DNA of 64,000 bases from Rubripirellula lacrimiformis. Its GTDB lineage: Bacteria; Planctomycetota; Planctomycetia; Pirellulales; Pirellulaceae. The DNA lies in NCBI RefSeq assembly GCF_007741535.1, contig NZ_CP036525.1:6696001-6760000 (forward strand). Direction: 5' to 3'. A program made the translations under genes and the position numbers. This document shows, piece by piece, positions 17,674 to 27,083 of this stretch (positions within the stretch are counted from its first letter, which is position 1; every line of letters starts with the position of its first letter). The notes below the pieces were generated by a model that saw only the letters and a list, made by a program, of their open reading frames with translations, searched no databases and was not told where the DNA came from.

Positions 17674-18885
17674 ATGAATGCGACCGCAGAAAATGCTGTT
17701 TCGGTCAGTGAACTGACTCACCACATCAAAGCGATCTTAGAGGGAACCTTTCCTTCGATTTGGGTTTCCGGAGAAGTATCCGACCTGTCGCGTCCACGAA
17801 GTGGGCACCTCTACTTCACCCTGAAAGACGACAACGCACACATCCGCGGTGTGATTTGGCGTGGCACCGCCGCTCGGCTGGGCGTCGACATTGCCGACGG
17901 ACAATCGGTGTTCTGCTTTGGCGATGTCGAAGTCTATGCGGCTCGCGGCACCTACCAATTGGTCATCCGCAAGGTCCAAAACCAGGGCGTCGGAGCACTG
18001 CAGCAGGCCTTTGAAAAGCTGCAAGCGAAACTGCATGCCGAAGGACTGTTTGCGGCCGAGCGGAAGCGACCGCTGCCGCGGCATCCGCGCCGAATCGGCG
18101 TGATCACCAGCCCCAGCGGCGCCGCGATCCGCGACTTCCTAGAAGCCGCCTCCGCTCGCTTCAAAGGCGTGGAACTGTTCATCATCCCAGCCATCGTGCA
18201 AGGGCCCACCGCTGCCAAGTCGATCGTCAGCGCGATCGCCAAAGCCCATCGATACCGCCCCACCCTGGACGCGTTGATCCTGACCCGCGGGGGCGGCAGT
18301 CTGGAAGACCTATGGTGCTTTAACGAGGAACCCGTGGTTCGATCGGTCGCCGCCGCAACCATCCCCACCGTGTCGGCGGTGGGTCACGAGATCGACATCA
18401 CGCTGTGCGATCTCGCCGCCGATGTCCGCGCCCTGACACCGACCGACGCCGCGACGCGCATTCTGCCGGACGCCAAGATGTTTGACCGATCCGTCTTGGA
18501 ACTGCAGCGACGGCTACAACGCAGTGCCCAGCACATGATCCAGTCGCGCCGCGAACGATTGGAATACTTGGCCGAACGTCCCGCCATCCGCAAACCGCAT
18601 CAGATCGTCCACCTGCGTTCGCGATCCCTGGACGAATGGGACGCCCGAGCAAGACGGGTCATGTTTTCCAAAATCAAACTGGGGCAGGCAAAACTTGCCG
18701 CCCAAGCCGCAGCGCTGTCGGCACTGTCGCCGCTAAACGTGCTGACACGCGGTTACAGCGTCACCCTGGATGAGCAAGGCAACGCGGTCGAAAACGCCAA
18801 CCAAGTCCAGCCCGGCGACGTTTTGCGAACCAGGGTCCATCAAGGCCAAATCGAATCGGTCGTTCGCACCGTCCACCCCGATTGA
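17674..18885 (+). CDS. xseA: Exodeoxyribonuclease VII large subunit
   Basis: Large subunit of exonuclease VII, which degrades single-stranded DNA bidirectionally with many small XseB subunits. The 403-residue product begins with an OB-fold nucleic-acid-binding domain (ISELTHHIK-like start, FPSIWVSGEVSDLSRPRSGHLYFTLKD), continues with the catalytic domain (RIGVITSPSGAAIRDFLEA, LILTRGGGSLEDLW, PTVSAVGHEID) and ends with helical sequence and LTRGYSVTLDEQGN. The start at 17674 is supported by AAGGA at 17660-17664. The length is shorter than E. coli XseA (about 456) in the coiled-coil part. No xseB is adjacent. Four 14-bp tandem repeats begin 3 bp after the stop. Confidence 0.95.
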   Translation: MNATAENAVSVSELTHHIKAILEGTFPSIWVSGEVSDLSRPRSGHLYFTLKDDNAHIRGVIWRGTAARLGVDIADGQSVFCFGDVEVYAARGTYQLVIRKVQNQGVGALQQAFEKLQAKLHAEGLFAAERKRPLPRHPRRIGVITSPSGAAIRDFLEAASARFKGVELFIIPAIVQGPTAAKSIVSAIAKAHRYRPTLDALILTRGGGSLEDLWCFNEEPVVRSVAAATIPTVSAVGHEIDITLCDLAADVRALTPTDAATRILPDAKMFDRSVLELQRRLQRSAQHMIQSRRERLEYLAERPAIRKPHQIVHLRSRSLDEWDARARRVMFSKIKLGQAKLAAQAAALSALSPLNVLTRGYSVTLDEQGNAVENANQVQPGDVLRTRVHQGQIESVVRTVHPD

Positions 18886-18887
18886 TC

Positions 18888-18943
18888 GGCCCGATCAACG
18901 CGGCCCGATCAACGCGGCCCGATCAACGCGGCCCGATCAACGC
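18888..18943. repeat. Four perfect 14-bp tandem repeats after xseA
   Basis: GGCCCGATCAACGC is repeated four times without mismatch, with GATC in every unit, and is followed by GGGGTGC. Being perfect and not a multiple of three, it is a young or actively slipping array. It lies between the xseA stop and the convergent membrane-protein gene. Confidence 0.9.
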
Positions 18944-18975
18944 GGGGTGCAACCTGTGGGCATCGATCGTCCGAA

Positions 18976-19593
18976 CTAGCCGCCGACCACAGCGAAGCCC
19001 ACCCCCAGAATGATCAACAGCAAAACCAACCCTAGCAAAACCCACACCACGATGGATGTCTTGTATTTGATGTGTGGGGTTTGCTGGATCACATCCTGGT
19101 AGTACGGCGAAAAAACCACTTTGCCTTTCTCGCTAAGCAACAAATACAGGATGTATGCCGAGATCAATGTTCCAATCGGAAATCCGATCAAACCAATCGC
19201 AGAAAAGATAATGGCGGCAATCCGTGTCCAGGGCCGAAGCTTGCGCAACCCCCAACCGATGAACCCATTCAGGACTCCGAATCCTAGGTAGATCGCTCCG
19301 ATCCCGCCCTGCACGGCGGAATCTTGGGGTGGCTGATCACCCACGAACACTCCGAGCATCACAATCGCTCCGATCGGCACCATCACGCAGGCACCCAACA
19401 TGTACAACAATCCGACAGATCGAACCGATGCTTCGTGGTTGAGATGCTTCTTGCGAAACCCTTCGACATCATCCGTCGCCAACATCTCGTCGGAGACGTG
19501 TGTCGTCGGTGCGTACGGGTTGTCAGCAACGGGTTGACCAGCAACCGGCGCCGGCGAATGGACTTCGAATGGATCGGGCGATGACGACATCAA
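18976..19593 (-). CDS. Four-span membrane protein, unknown function
   Basis: A 205-residue protein with a hydrophilic, proline-containing N-terminus of about 55 residues and four hydrophobic segments (about residues 60-82, 98-116, 124-146 and 182-203). A conserved-looking cytoplasmic or periplasmic loop, KGKVVFSPYYQDVIQQTPHI, lies between segments three and four. I have seen this layout in uncharacterised planctomycete proteins but cannot name a function. Convergent with xseA across the 14-bp repeat array; upstream lies the start-distal end of the SHD1/cytochrome gene. Confidence 0.7.
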   Translation of the reverse strand: MMSSSPDPFEVHSPAPVAGQPVADNPYAPTTHVSDEMLATDDVEGFRKKHLNHEASVRSVGLLYMLGACVMVPIGAIVMLGVFVGDQPPQDSAVQGGIGAIYLGFGVLNGFIGWGLRKLRPWTRIAAIIFSAIGLIGFPIGTLISAYILYLLLSEKGKVVFSPYYQDVIQQTPHIKYKTSIVVWVLLGLVLLLIILGVGFAVVGG

Positions 19594-19744
19594 CGGAACC
19601 TTGGCAACGCGAAACAGGAAATAGGTGCCCGCTAAGATAACGCACTTCGATCACGGGGTGGAAAACGATGGTCGCAGATCGGCGAAGTGACGCCGGGTTG
19701 GGTCGGCCGAACGATCCACGCCAAACGGATGGAACCGCCGTCGC

Positions 19745-22657
19745 TTAGTCGTCCAAGCGGATGACTTCCAAATCGCTACCGATGGTGCCGACCGCTGCGA
19801 TGTCCTGACCGTCGGGTGATACATCCAGCACTTGCACATACCCGCTGCCGATCGCGTACTGGAACAATCGAGACTGTCGCTGGAAATCCCACAGTTCCAC
19901 TTTGGCACGGCCGCCGCTGAGCAGGTACTTTCCATCGGGCGAAAATTGCATCGTCCAGCTGATCTCTTTGCCGATCAGTGGAGGCAGTTCACGGAACGTT
20001 TCCAGGTCCCAAATTCGGATGTTGTACGTGTCGCCAACCGCCAACCATGATCCATCCTTCGAAAACGCGGCCGCCTGACCAGACGCCCAGGAACGAGTCA
20101 GCGGCCGCTGGCTGTTCACCTTGCCGCTGCGGATGTCGTATTCAATCAACACACCGCCGTCCGTCGCCAACAGCGTCCTGCCGTCGCGGGAAATGTGGAC
20201 CGCTTTGACGGCGCCTTCAAAACCGGTCACCAATCCAATTTCCTGGCCGGTTCTGATTTCCCAGTAGCGACTCTTTTTCTCGCTACCGCCGGTCATCGCA
20301 TGCCGTCCGTCGGACGAAATGGCCATGCATTTGATTTCTTTGGAATGCCCGGCGAACTGCCCGCTCGGTTCCAACCGCCCATCGCGAGCAACCGAAAAGA
20401 TTGCAATGTGTCCGGTGTTCCCGCCAGCCAGCATCTGGGATCCGTCCGGCGAATAGGCGCAACAGGTAACCGACTGCAGCAGTTCCAACTTTTCAAACTC
20501 CTGGACCACGCTGCCATTGGCGAAATCAAACAGCGTGATCTTTCGATCGGGCCGACCGGCGACCACAAACGAGTGCCGCGGATCGAATGCCAAAGATTTG
20601 ACGCCCCAGCTGAGATCCGAAAACCGAGCCGTTTGCCTCAGTTTGGGAACCGATTGCCGTCCTGGTGAACTGGTGCGACTGCGTGTCCGATTCAACGTCG
20701 CACGCCCGCGGTCGGCCGCAGGCATGCTGTCCGGGCGGAGACTGCGTCTTGCCGTCTCCGGTCGGTTCAGGTACTGCCGCGACGCAGTCAGGTTGTCATC
20801 ATCGCTTAATCGCAGATCGATACAGGCCTCGGCAAACATGTCCTTGAAAACATCCCGTTTGATCGTGCCACCGGCGACCTGCAGCGGACTGAAGATGCGA
20901 GCCACGCGCGTCGCATTTTCCAACCGCTTCAAAAAATCATCCGGTTGCAGCCCAAACTCACAGGCCACTTGCTGTAGATCAATGTCCTGGACGAAGCGGA
21001 CGGACATCGCCGAGATCGATTCGCCGCTACGGCTTAGACTGGTGATTCCCAACCGGTCCAAAACGGCTGAAAACCGGCGTCCGTCCCGCTGGATGATTCG
21101 GTCCAATTCATCCGATTCACGATACAACGCCAAGATGTCGTCCGCGTCCTGAAAGGCCGATCGATTGCCCCGCACGGCCGTTCCAATTTCATCCTTTTTC
21201 GGGATCACGCCGGCGTAGTGACAGGACATACAGGACACACCATTGGTGACCGTTCGATCGGCACGTTTCGGATCGCTGACGATCTGGGTGGGCCCCTGAT
21301 CGATCCGGTTCCCATTCGCATCGGTCAACAGATACCCCTGCAGACCATTGGGCAGCGTAAAGATAATTTCGCCCCCATCGTGGCGAAAAGAATCCGCACC
21401 GTTGTCTGGTCCAAGCGGATACTGAAACAGATTCTGATGTCCTGTGTTGCCGCCGAAATCATAGCTTTTCCAGTACGACCCGTAGGGCGACTTATGCCAT
21501 TCGATCAGCCGATTGTTCTGCGACACGCCGGACCGATTGAAGGCGGCACGTATCGCAGTCTCTTGCTCGATATTCGATTGCACGTTGACGCGCAGCATGT
21601 CTTCCAAATCGGCATCCGTCGTCGGCATGGCCAACACGCTGTGATACAGCGGCGGCTTGGATGCGGCATGGACGAACCAGTCGATGCGCACGTACGGCAT
21701 CTCGGTTTCGGCGCGTTCAAAGCAGGACTTCGCGTTGGCTGACGAGAGTCGTAAAAAGTAGGGATTGGCTTGTTCAATCGTCTCCCAAATCGATTGATCC
21801 CAATGCACCTCTCGCATGTCTAGCCGAAAGATCGTTCGGGCGGGATCGATCGCCTTCGGCATGATCAGATCGGCATTCCATGACAAACTATTCAGAAGCT
21901 TTGCAAACGCGTTTCGATAGGTTTGCAGTTCGTCTTCGCTGACGCCCGCGTTGTACAGATGCGTCAGAGTAAAGTACCGGATGAATCGCTGTGAACGTTC
22001 ATGCTGCTTTTGAATGTCAGCATCGATGAACGCCACCACCTGTTCGTTGGTCAGGAAAGCCCGTTCGGACTCGGTCACGACGGCAGGCGACCCGGCGGCG
22101 AACCATTTCTGAATCGTCGTCATCTCCGCAGCGGTCAAACGCGGATCCTCGCCCACCGGTGGCATCACGCTATCGTCATCGGCGGTGATGCGTTCGATCA
22201 ACAGCGAGTCTTCGCCCGGCTTGGCGATCGTCTTGGCAAGTTTCCCAAGATTGACGACGAAGTTGAAACCGCCTTCGCTGGTTCCGTCTTCACCGTGGCA
22301 ACGGTAGCAGGCTTTGCGAAGGATGCGTTCGGTATCGCTGGCCAACGCGATTTCGTCGTGTCCCACCGATAGCGCCGGGGAAGGTCCAAGGGCCGTGTTG
22401 CCACCGCCGGCGGTCGGCGCTGCAGTGCCGACCGCCTTCGGCCTGGTTTTCAGGAACGCTTGATCCGACTGGCTAAGCTTTGCGACGGGGATGCTGATAA
22501 TCGAACCGTCGATTTTCTCCAGAACGACCTTGGCCCCGTGCAGGACCACCAACTTGGCTTCGATCCGAAACTGTCCCGTCGCATCAACCCATTCCCGTGC
22601 ATTGGCCGCCGAACAGGGCCACATCGCTGCGAACAAAAGTAGCAGTACAGTTCGCAT
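19745..22657 (-). CDS. Secreted SHD1 / planctomycete cytochrome c / WD40-repeat fusion protein
   Basis: From ATG 22657 the product has 970 residues with a signal peptide (MRTVLLLLFAAMWPCSAANA). An SHD1 domain follows (REWVDATGQFRIEAKLV ... ISIPVAKLS). Then comes a planctomycete-type cytochrome c segment with CYRCH and MPPVGEDPRLTAAEM (possible axial Met), a long central region, a second heme site CMSCH near residue 475, and six or so WD40-like repeats in the last 300 residues (VKSLAFDPRHSFVVAGRPDRKITLFD, IKCMAISSDGRHAMTGG and similar). Families of this kind are typical of planctomycetes and are thought to act in the periplasm or on the surface in electron transfer or polysaccharide handling. 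Function here is not established. Confidence 0.85.
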   Translation of the reverse strand: MRTVLLLLFAAMWPCSAANAREWVDATGQFRIEAKLVVLHGAKVVLEKIDGSIISIPVAKLSQSDQAFLKTRPKAVGTAAPTAGGGNTALGPSPALSVGHDEIALASDTERILRKACYRCHGEDGTSEGGFNFVVNLGKLAKTIAKPGEDSLLIERITADDDSVMPPVGEDPRLTAAEMTTIQKWFAAGSPAVVTESERAFLTNEQVVAFIDADIQKQHERSQRFIRYFTLTHLYNAGVSEDELQTYRNAFAKLLNSLSWNADLIMPKAIDPARTIFRLDMREVHWDQSIWETIEQANPYFLRLSSANAKSCFERAETEMPYVRIDWFVHAASKPPLYHSVLAMPTTDADLEDMLRVNVQSNIEQETAIRAAFNRSGVSQNNRLIEWHKSPYGSYWKSYDFGGNTGHQNLFQYPLGPDNGADSFRHDGGEIIFTLPNGLQGYLLTDANGNRIDQGPTQIVSDPKRADRTVTNGVSCMSCHYAGVIPKKDEIGTAVRGNRSAFQDADDILALYRESDELDRIIQRDGRRFSAVLDRLGITSLSRSGESISAMSVRFVQDIDLQQVACEFGLQPDDFLKRLENATRVARIFSPLQVAGGTIKRDVFKDMFAEACIDLRLSDDDNLTASRQYLNRPETARRSLRPDSMPAADRGRATLNRTRSRTSSPGRQSVPKLRQTARFSDLSWGVKSLAFDPRHSFVVAGRPDRKITLFDFANGSVVQEFEKLELLQSVTCCAYSPDGSQMLAGGNTGHIAIFSVARDGRLEPSGQFAGHSKEIKCMAISSDGRHAMTGGSEKKSRYWEIRTGQEIGLVTGFEGAVKAVHISRDGRTLLATDGGVLIEYDIRSGKVNSQRPLTRSWASGQAAAFSKDGSWLAVGDTYNIRIWDLETFRELPPLIGKEISWTMQFSPDGKYLLSGGRAKVELWDFQRQSRLFQYAIGSGYVQVLDVSPDGQDIAAVGTIGSDLEVIRLDD

Positions 22658-22776
22658 GACAGACGATGACCGGGTCAAAGGGCGACGAGAAGTAGCACCT
22701 TAGTGTATCGCATGCCGAGCCCCCCATCGAGCGAATCCTGAGAGCCGCGACTCGCGGAATCCGCCGCAGTGGAACA

Positions 22777-23799
22777 CTAGGAAACGTATTCCTCTTCTTC
22801 TTCGCCGGTTGGACGTGAAATTTCCCCGGTGTCTTCCAGATGCCGGACGATGTCGACGATCTTTTGTTGGACCCCTTCGACTTCGCTGACACGGACACTG
22901 CCCAGGTATTCCATTTCCTCCTTCAGATTCTCCGCCGCCCGCGTGCTCATGTTGCGCATCACCTTCTCTTGCAACTGCTGGCTGGCTCCCTTCAGCGACA
23001 TGGCCCACTGCGCCGTTTCGACGTTCTTCAGCAGCGCCTGGATGTCGCGATCGGCCAACTTGCTAATGTCTTCGAAGACGAACATCAAGCGGCGAATTTC
23101 GTCCGACAGTTCGGGATCTTCGCGCCCTAGCGATTCCATGATCGTGCGTTCGATCGACCGCTCACACACGTTCAAGATCTCGGCGACGCTTTCCACGCCA
23201 CCGGTATTGCTTTGGCTTTGATTGACCATGCTGGACAATCGCATTTCCAAACCAAGTTCCAACTCGGCAACGGCTTCCGGACTGGTTCGACCAATCGATG
23301 CGATGCGGCGGATGACTTCCAATTGCTTGTCCGGTTCCAGACCAGCCAGAACTTCGGCGGCGTAGTTGCCCGGACAATGACTCAGCAGCAGCGCAATGGT
23401 TTGCGGATGTTCATCCCCGATAAATTGCAGCAGCGTTTGCGAATCGACCTTTTTGATAAAGCCGAACGGCATCGCCTCGATTGTCTGCTGCAAGTTGCCG
23501 ATCATCTCGATCGAATCGCGACCGAGCGCTTCGCGGATCAGTTCCTTGGCACGTTCCAGGCCGCCTGGACTGGCATACAGCGAACTCGCTTTGCAGGTCA
23601 AAAACTCGGCAATCACGATTTCCTGATCGTCACCGCCGACCGATTCGGTCTGCGCGATCATGATGCTGATCGCTTCGATGTATCGTGGCGGCAATTGACC
23701 CAGGATCTTGGCGGCCGCTTTGACCGGCATGCTCATCAACAGGATCGCTGCTTTCCGCAGCCCTGTTTCGTCGAACACCCCGATGTTGTTTCCTGCCAT
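22777..23799 (-). CDS. fliG: Flagellar motor switch protein FliG
   Basis: FliG forms the rotor ring that couples MotA/B ion flow to rotation. The 340-residue product (ATG 23799, with AGGTG about 8 nt upstream; the frame is open to GTG 23832) has the N-terminal LRKAAILLMSMPVKAAAKIL, the middle-domain EHPQTIALLLS motif, and the C-terminal torque helix region with EDPELSDEIRRLMFVFEDI and LADRDIQALLKNVE, keeping the charged positions. A Glu-rich tail ends the protein. It stands alone, without other flagellar genes, next to pilus-type genes; scattered flagellar loci are usual in planctomycetes. Confidence 0.95.
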   Translation of the reverse strand: MAGNNIGVFDETGLRKAAILLMSMPVKAAAKILGQLPPRYIEAISIMIAQTESVGGDDQEIVIAEFLTCKASSLYASPGGLERAKELIREALGRDSIEMIGNLQQTIEAMPFGFIKKVDSQTLLQFIGDEHPQTIALLLSHCPGNYAAEVLAGLEPDKQLEVIRRIASIGRTSPEAVAELELGLEMRLSSMVNQSQSNTGGVESVAEILNVCERSIERTIMESLGREDPELSDEIRRLMFVFEDISKLADRDIQALLKNVETAQWAMSLKGASQQLQEKVMRNMSTRAAENLKEEMEYLGSVRVSEVEGVQQKIVDIVRHLEDTGEISRPTGEEEEEYVS

Positions 23800-24014
23800 C
23801 TCCATCGCACCTGTTGCTTTTTTCTGCACCACTAGCTTTACCCCATTACCAATATTGCATTCGTCGTATCAGGCGTTATCGGCATGACCGGGGCACGAAT
23901 CCTCGTGTCGCTCGGAAAGTTCCGGTGGTAACGATCATGCCTGCGGATCAAATGTTTCACAGCCTGCGATTGTGAAACTGGCAGACCCACCGGAGGAAAA
24001 ACGGCAGTGTGGTT

Positions 24015-24497
24015 TTACGGCTGTAACCCAGAGACGTGCACACCGCTTGGGCTGACGCCCATGACGGTACGACCATCGCGGATCGTCGCTCCACTTCGAA
24101 TGATGCCTTGATCGACCAGCGCGGAATGACCAGCGGAGCTTCCGTAGACCGCTTGAACCGCTTGGGTGACGGCGACCGAGGATTGCTGGACCGTGGCTGG
24201 CGAAAACAATGGCTGCTGCTGGATCGTTTCGATGTCGATTCTTGGCAGCACCCGCGTCTCGCTAAATTGATTGACCAGCGAAGTCGCCGGTTCCACCTTG
24301 GTCTGGGCGACCACAGCCATCGGCTTGGGCGATGGGGCCACCACCGCGACGGGTGGTGCAACCGGAGGCGGCGTGCCGGGTTGAGTCACCAACGCGATCA
24401 CCAAACCGATCGACAGCACGGCGACCAGTGCGATCTGTTTTTGTTGACGTTTTTTCGTCAGCTCGGCTTTCGTCAAATCATTGGATCCGGTGCTCAT
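24015..24497 (-). CDS. PilP-like accessory protein of the pilus/secretion operon
   Basis: A 160-residue protein: a basic N-terminus, one transmembrane segment (IALVAVLSIGLVIALV, about residues 22-37), a proline-rich linker (GTPPPVAPPVAVVAPSPKP) and a small C-terminal domain ending with VMGVSPSGVHVSGLQP. This layout and its place after PilM-, PilN- and PilO-like genes match PilP or GspC-type components, which connect the inner-membrane platform to the secretin. Its ATG overlaps the stop of the PilO-like gene by 4 bp (ATGA). Sequence similarity to true PilP is weak, so the name is by context. Confidence 0.6.
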   Translation of the reverse strand: MSTGSNDLTKAELTKKRQQKQIALVAVLSIGLVIALVTQPGTPPPVAPPVAVVAPSPKPMAVVAQTKVEPATSLVNQFSETRVLPRIDIETIQQQPLFSPATVQQSSVAVTQAVQAVYGSSAGHSALVDQGIIRSGATIRDGRTVMGVSPSGVHVSGLQP

Positions 24498-25207
24498 ATC
24501 TGACTCCCACCGATAGCCGGCTGATTGGTCGACGCGGATTTTGTCTTCGTTGATCGGCCTAGCTTTTCTGCTGACGTTCCTGCCGCGGCATAAGGGACGC
24601 GGATTTTCAGGAGCGCCGTGCACTCGTGTCGTCCTTGATCGTCAACCGAATGAATATCGCGAGTGATGTCGATCTCGCTGGCACCGATCATCAGCGGGGG
24701 ACCTGTCGGCGACGCTTCAGAAAGCTGGGACAGAAAGCGACACAAATCGGCATAGACGCCGCGGACTTCACACCGGCCAGTGATCACTCCCACTCGTCCA
24801 CCGACATGCGTTTCACCCTTGATCGCATGGACGAGGAACAACGAATTTTCCTGGGACAGGCGAACCAGCCGTGTTTGAACGTCTTGCCAACCCACCGATT
24901 CGGGGACTTGCAGAATCAAGCTGCTGGCCGCGGACCTGACCTGACGGTGCTGGCCGGCGATCGCTGCGTGACGCTGACGCAACTGGTCGGCGGATCGGAC
25001 CACTTCGGCAGCTTCGATAAGATCAATCTCGGATTGCCCTATCTGTGTCGTAGTCGTCGATCGAAGATCCATTTTGGCCATCCACCAAGTCATGACCACA
25101 AGCACCATGACGATGACGGAGCCCAACAGATGGCATCGCATATTGGTTTGAATCGGAACGGTAATCCAATGGGGGATCGCCGAACGATTTTCGTGTTGAT
25201 CGTTCAT
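24494..25207 (-). CDS. PilO-like inner-membrane platform protein
   Basis: A 237-residue protein with a short cytoplasmic N-terminus, one transmembrane segment (LLGSVIVMVLVVMTWWMA, about residues 27-44), a coiled-coil stretch (about 60-90) and a periplasmic ferredoxin-like domain, as in PilO/GspM proteins. The VRGVYADLCRFLSQLSEA segment resembles the PilO pattern (GsY..l..Fl..l..). Start and stop overlap both neighbours by 4 bp (ATGA), so it is translationally coupled between the PilN- and PilP-like genes. It would form a heterodimer with PilN in a type IV pilus or type II secretion platform. Confidence 0.75.
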   Translation of the reverse strand: MNDQHENRSAIPHWITVPIQTNMRCHLLGSVIVMVLVVMTWWMAKMDLRSTTTTQIGQSEIDLIEAAEVVRSADQLRQRHAAIAGQHRQVRSAASSLILQVPESVGWQDVQTRLVRLSQENSLFLVHAIKGETHVGGRVGVITGRCEVRGVYADLCRFLSQLSEASPTGPPLMIGASEIDITRDIHSVDDQGRHECTALLKIRVPYAAAGTSAEKLGRSTKTKSASTNQPAIGGSQI

Positions 25208-25983
25208 GGCAACATCCTTTCGGCGATCGGTGTCGCATGCACCACCACCATCACAGGCGTATCGGCGACCACATCCGCAGTTCGACTTGATTGCCCCGCC
25301 GGGCGTTGGTTGGGATCGGTGTTTCGGAATTGCCGGGACTCCACACCCAGTTGCACAGGCAGGGACGAGGCACGCAAATCGCTATCGGTCGATGCACCGT
25401 CGATTCGTGGATTCAGGTTAATGTTTTGAACCCAGTTCGAAACGGAACTGGGATTTGCACGAGCCGTGATCTTGATCGTTGGCTTGGCCCAATCAGGCGG
25501 CGACAAGGGACCGCTGGGAACCGTACCATCGGCAGCCGGATCGACCGAGTACTCCACCGGCACCCGAACGTGAAGCGATTCCATCCGGATCGTCGATTGC
25601 AACGGATAGGTTGCCTCGGCCACGGCGGCCATTGCCTGCAACAGATCGTCATTGGGCAACGCAGACTGAACGTGATCGCACCATTGCTGAAGCTGGTCAT
25701 GTTCGGCGCTCAATACCCTGACATCATCGCGCAGTCGGAACAGTGGCATCGATTCAGCAGCCAATTGCTGGTGGCGTCCAAACTGTTGCTGACGACGTAC
25801 GAAGGTTGTGATTGTGACAGCCACAAAGATCACTGCCATCGCCAAGATGACCGTCATCCAACCGTACTGGACGCTTTGCAATCTGCGTTGTTGCCGATAG
25901 GCGGGCGGCAACAATTCGAACCCGCGCAGCGGCGACGCAGAATGCGAAGCTCGAAGACCGGCGTGGCCAATTTGGATCGACAT
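25204..25983 (-). CDS. PilN-like inner-membrane platform protein
   Basis: A 259-residue protein with a short cytoplasmic N-terminal segment containing FELLPPAYRQQRR, comparable to the PilN motif that binds PilM (INLLP), one transmembrane helix (TVILAMAVIFVAVTITTFV), a coiled coil and a periplasmic domain. The ATG at 25983 overlaps the PilM-like stop by one base (TGATG); GTG 25986 is an alternative. The tail (residues 215-259) is disordered. Family similarity is modest but the motif and gene order PilM-N-O-P make the assignment likely. Confidence 0.75.
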   Translation of the reverse strand: MSIQIGHAGLRASHSASPLRGFELLPPAYRQQRRLQSVQYGWMTVILAMAVIFVAVTITTFVRRQQQFGRHQQLAAESMPLFRLRDDVRVLSAEHDQLQQWCDHVQSALPNDDLLQAMAAVAEATYPLQSTIRMESLHVRVPVEYSVDPAADGTVPSGPLSPPDWAKPTIKITARANPSSVSNWVQNINLNPRIDGASTDSDLRASSLPVQLGVESRQFRNTDPNQRPAGQSSRTADVVADTPVMVVVHATPIAERMLP

Positions 25984-27083
25984 CACTTGCCTCCATTCTT
26001 ATCGGATGCCAATCCGACACTGCAGAATGCTAACGACACGGAAAGAGCCTCGGTCGTATCGGCGTCCCATTGCTGACGCGTAAAGTTTCCGTTGGCGTTT
26101 CGCCGATCGATTTCTTCGCTACCCATTCCGGGTCGAATGCGTCCGGCATAACGCCAAACAGCAACCGGACGTTCAATCAAGCTAGCCAACAATCGGTCCA
26201 CACCTTCCACCGCGGCAAGTTGGCCGCAGATCAATACAGGCAGCGATGCATCACAAGGGTCGCCCATGCGGCCCGCGTATCGACAGGTGGCGGCGTATTC
26301 AGCGGCCACACTGACCAGCCACGATTCCAATTGCCCGACGTGCAGCGATGAACCGGATTCCAATTCACAAGCTGGCAGTGGCCGACAGAGTCCGCACAAC
26401 ACGGACCCCATTGTTTGCCGGGCATCTTCGTTCACCGCCGAAATCAAACCGCCGACGGGGTCCAAAGTCAGGATGGATGATATTTTGATGGCGGTCATCG
26501 TGGACGCATGCAGCAGAGCAGCGCCGGGCGGCAAAATGGATTCGACTTCGTAGCCAACATCGGCCACTGCCTTGGCGATCGCCATCGCAGCGGAGATCGG
26601 TGTCGCAGCCACTTGGTGCGTGTCGCCACCCTGCACCACAGGCCAATGAACCAGGTGCGCGGGGCTACGAAAAATGGACGCGTCGAACATGGCGTCGCAC
26701 TGCGACTGCGTTGCCGCGATCTCGCCGACACCCGTTGTCTGGTAATGGACCCAGGTCGACGGCAACGATAGCGTCGCCACCACAGGACTATCCTCGACAC
26801 AGCGGGGAAGCTGATCGCGAAGTGTATTGGCGACCACGTCCACCCAATCGGGGCAGGGCCCACTACTGGGGTCGATGGGAATGGGAAAACTACTTTGAGT
26901 GAACCAGCGCAATGTGGGTCCGACGGAGGTGTCGGATCGTCGCCGTGGCGCCCATCCCATCGATGCCACCGAAACGCGATCCAAACCAACATCAATGCCG
27001 ACATATCGCGTGCGCTGCTGACGAGTCGTCAACGAGCCAGCCCACGAAGTTGTCGTCGACGTGTATGAATCAGTGCGGTGCAT
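25983..27083 (-). CDS. PilM-like actin-fold protein
   Basis: A 366-residue cytoplasmic protein with the actin-like ATPase pattern of PilM/GspL: YVGIDVGLDRVSVA near residue 28 (phosphate-1 type motif), VVATLSLPSTWVHY, ISAAMAIAKAVADVGYEVE.ILPPGAALLHA, and a later LPVLICGQLAAVEGVDRLLASL. PilM binds the N-terminal tail of PilN and links the platform to the motor ATPase. Start is ATG 27083 (TTG 27086 directly precedes it). It heads the four-gene platform run PilM-N-O-P and is preceded by a 318-base gap that presumably holds its own promoter. Confidence 0.75.
   Translation of the reverse strand: MHRTDSYTSTTTSWAGSLTTRQQRTRYVGIDVGLDRVSVASMGWAPRRRSDTSVGPTLRWFTQSSFPIPIDPSSGPCPDWVDVVANTLRDQLPRCVEDSPVVATLSLPSTWVHYQTTGVGEIAATQSQCDAMFDASIFRSPAHLVHWPVVQGGDTHQVAATPISAAMAIAKAVADVGYEVESILPPGAALLHASTMTAIKISSILTLDPVGGLISAVNEDARQTMGSVLCGLCRPLPACELESGSSLHVGQLESWLVSVAAEYAATCRYAGRMGDPCDASLPVLICGQLAAVEGVDRLLASLIERPVAVWRYAGRIRPGMGSEEIDRRNANGNFTRQQWDADTTEALSVSLAFCSVGLASDKNGGK

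Noticed and set aside
18888-18943. Four repeats considered as a CRISPR array
   Set aside because: Units are contiguous with no spacers, and no cas gene is present; it is a tandem repeat.
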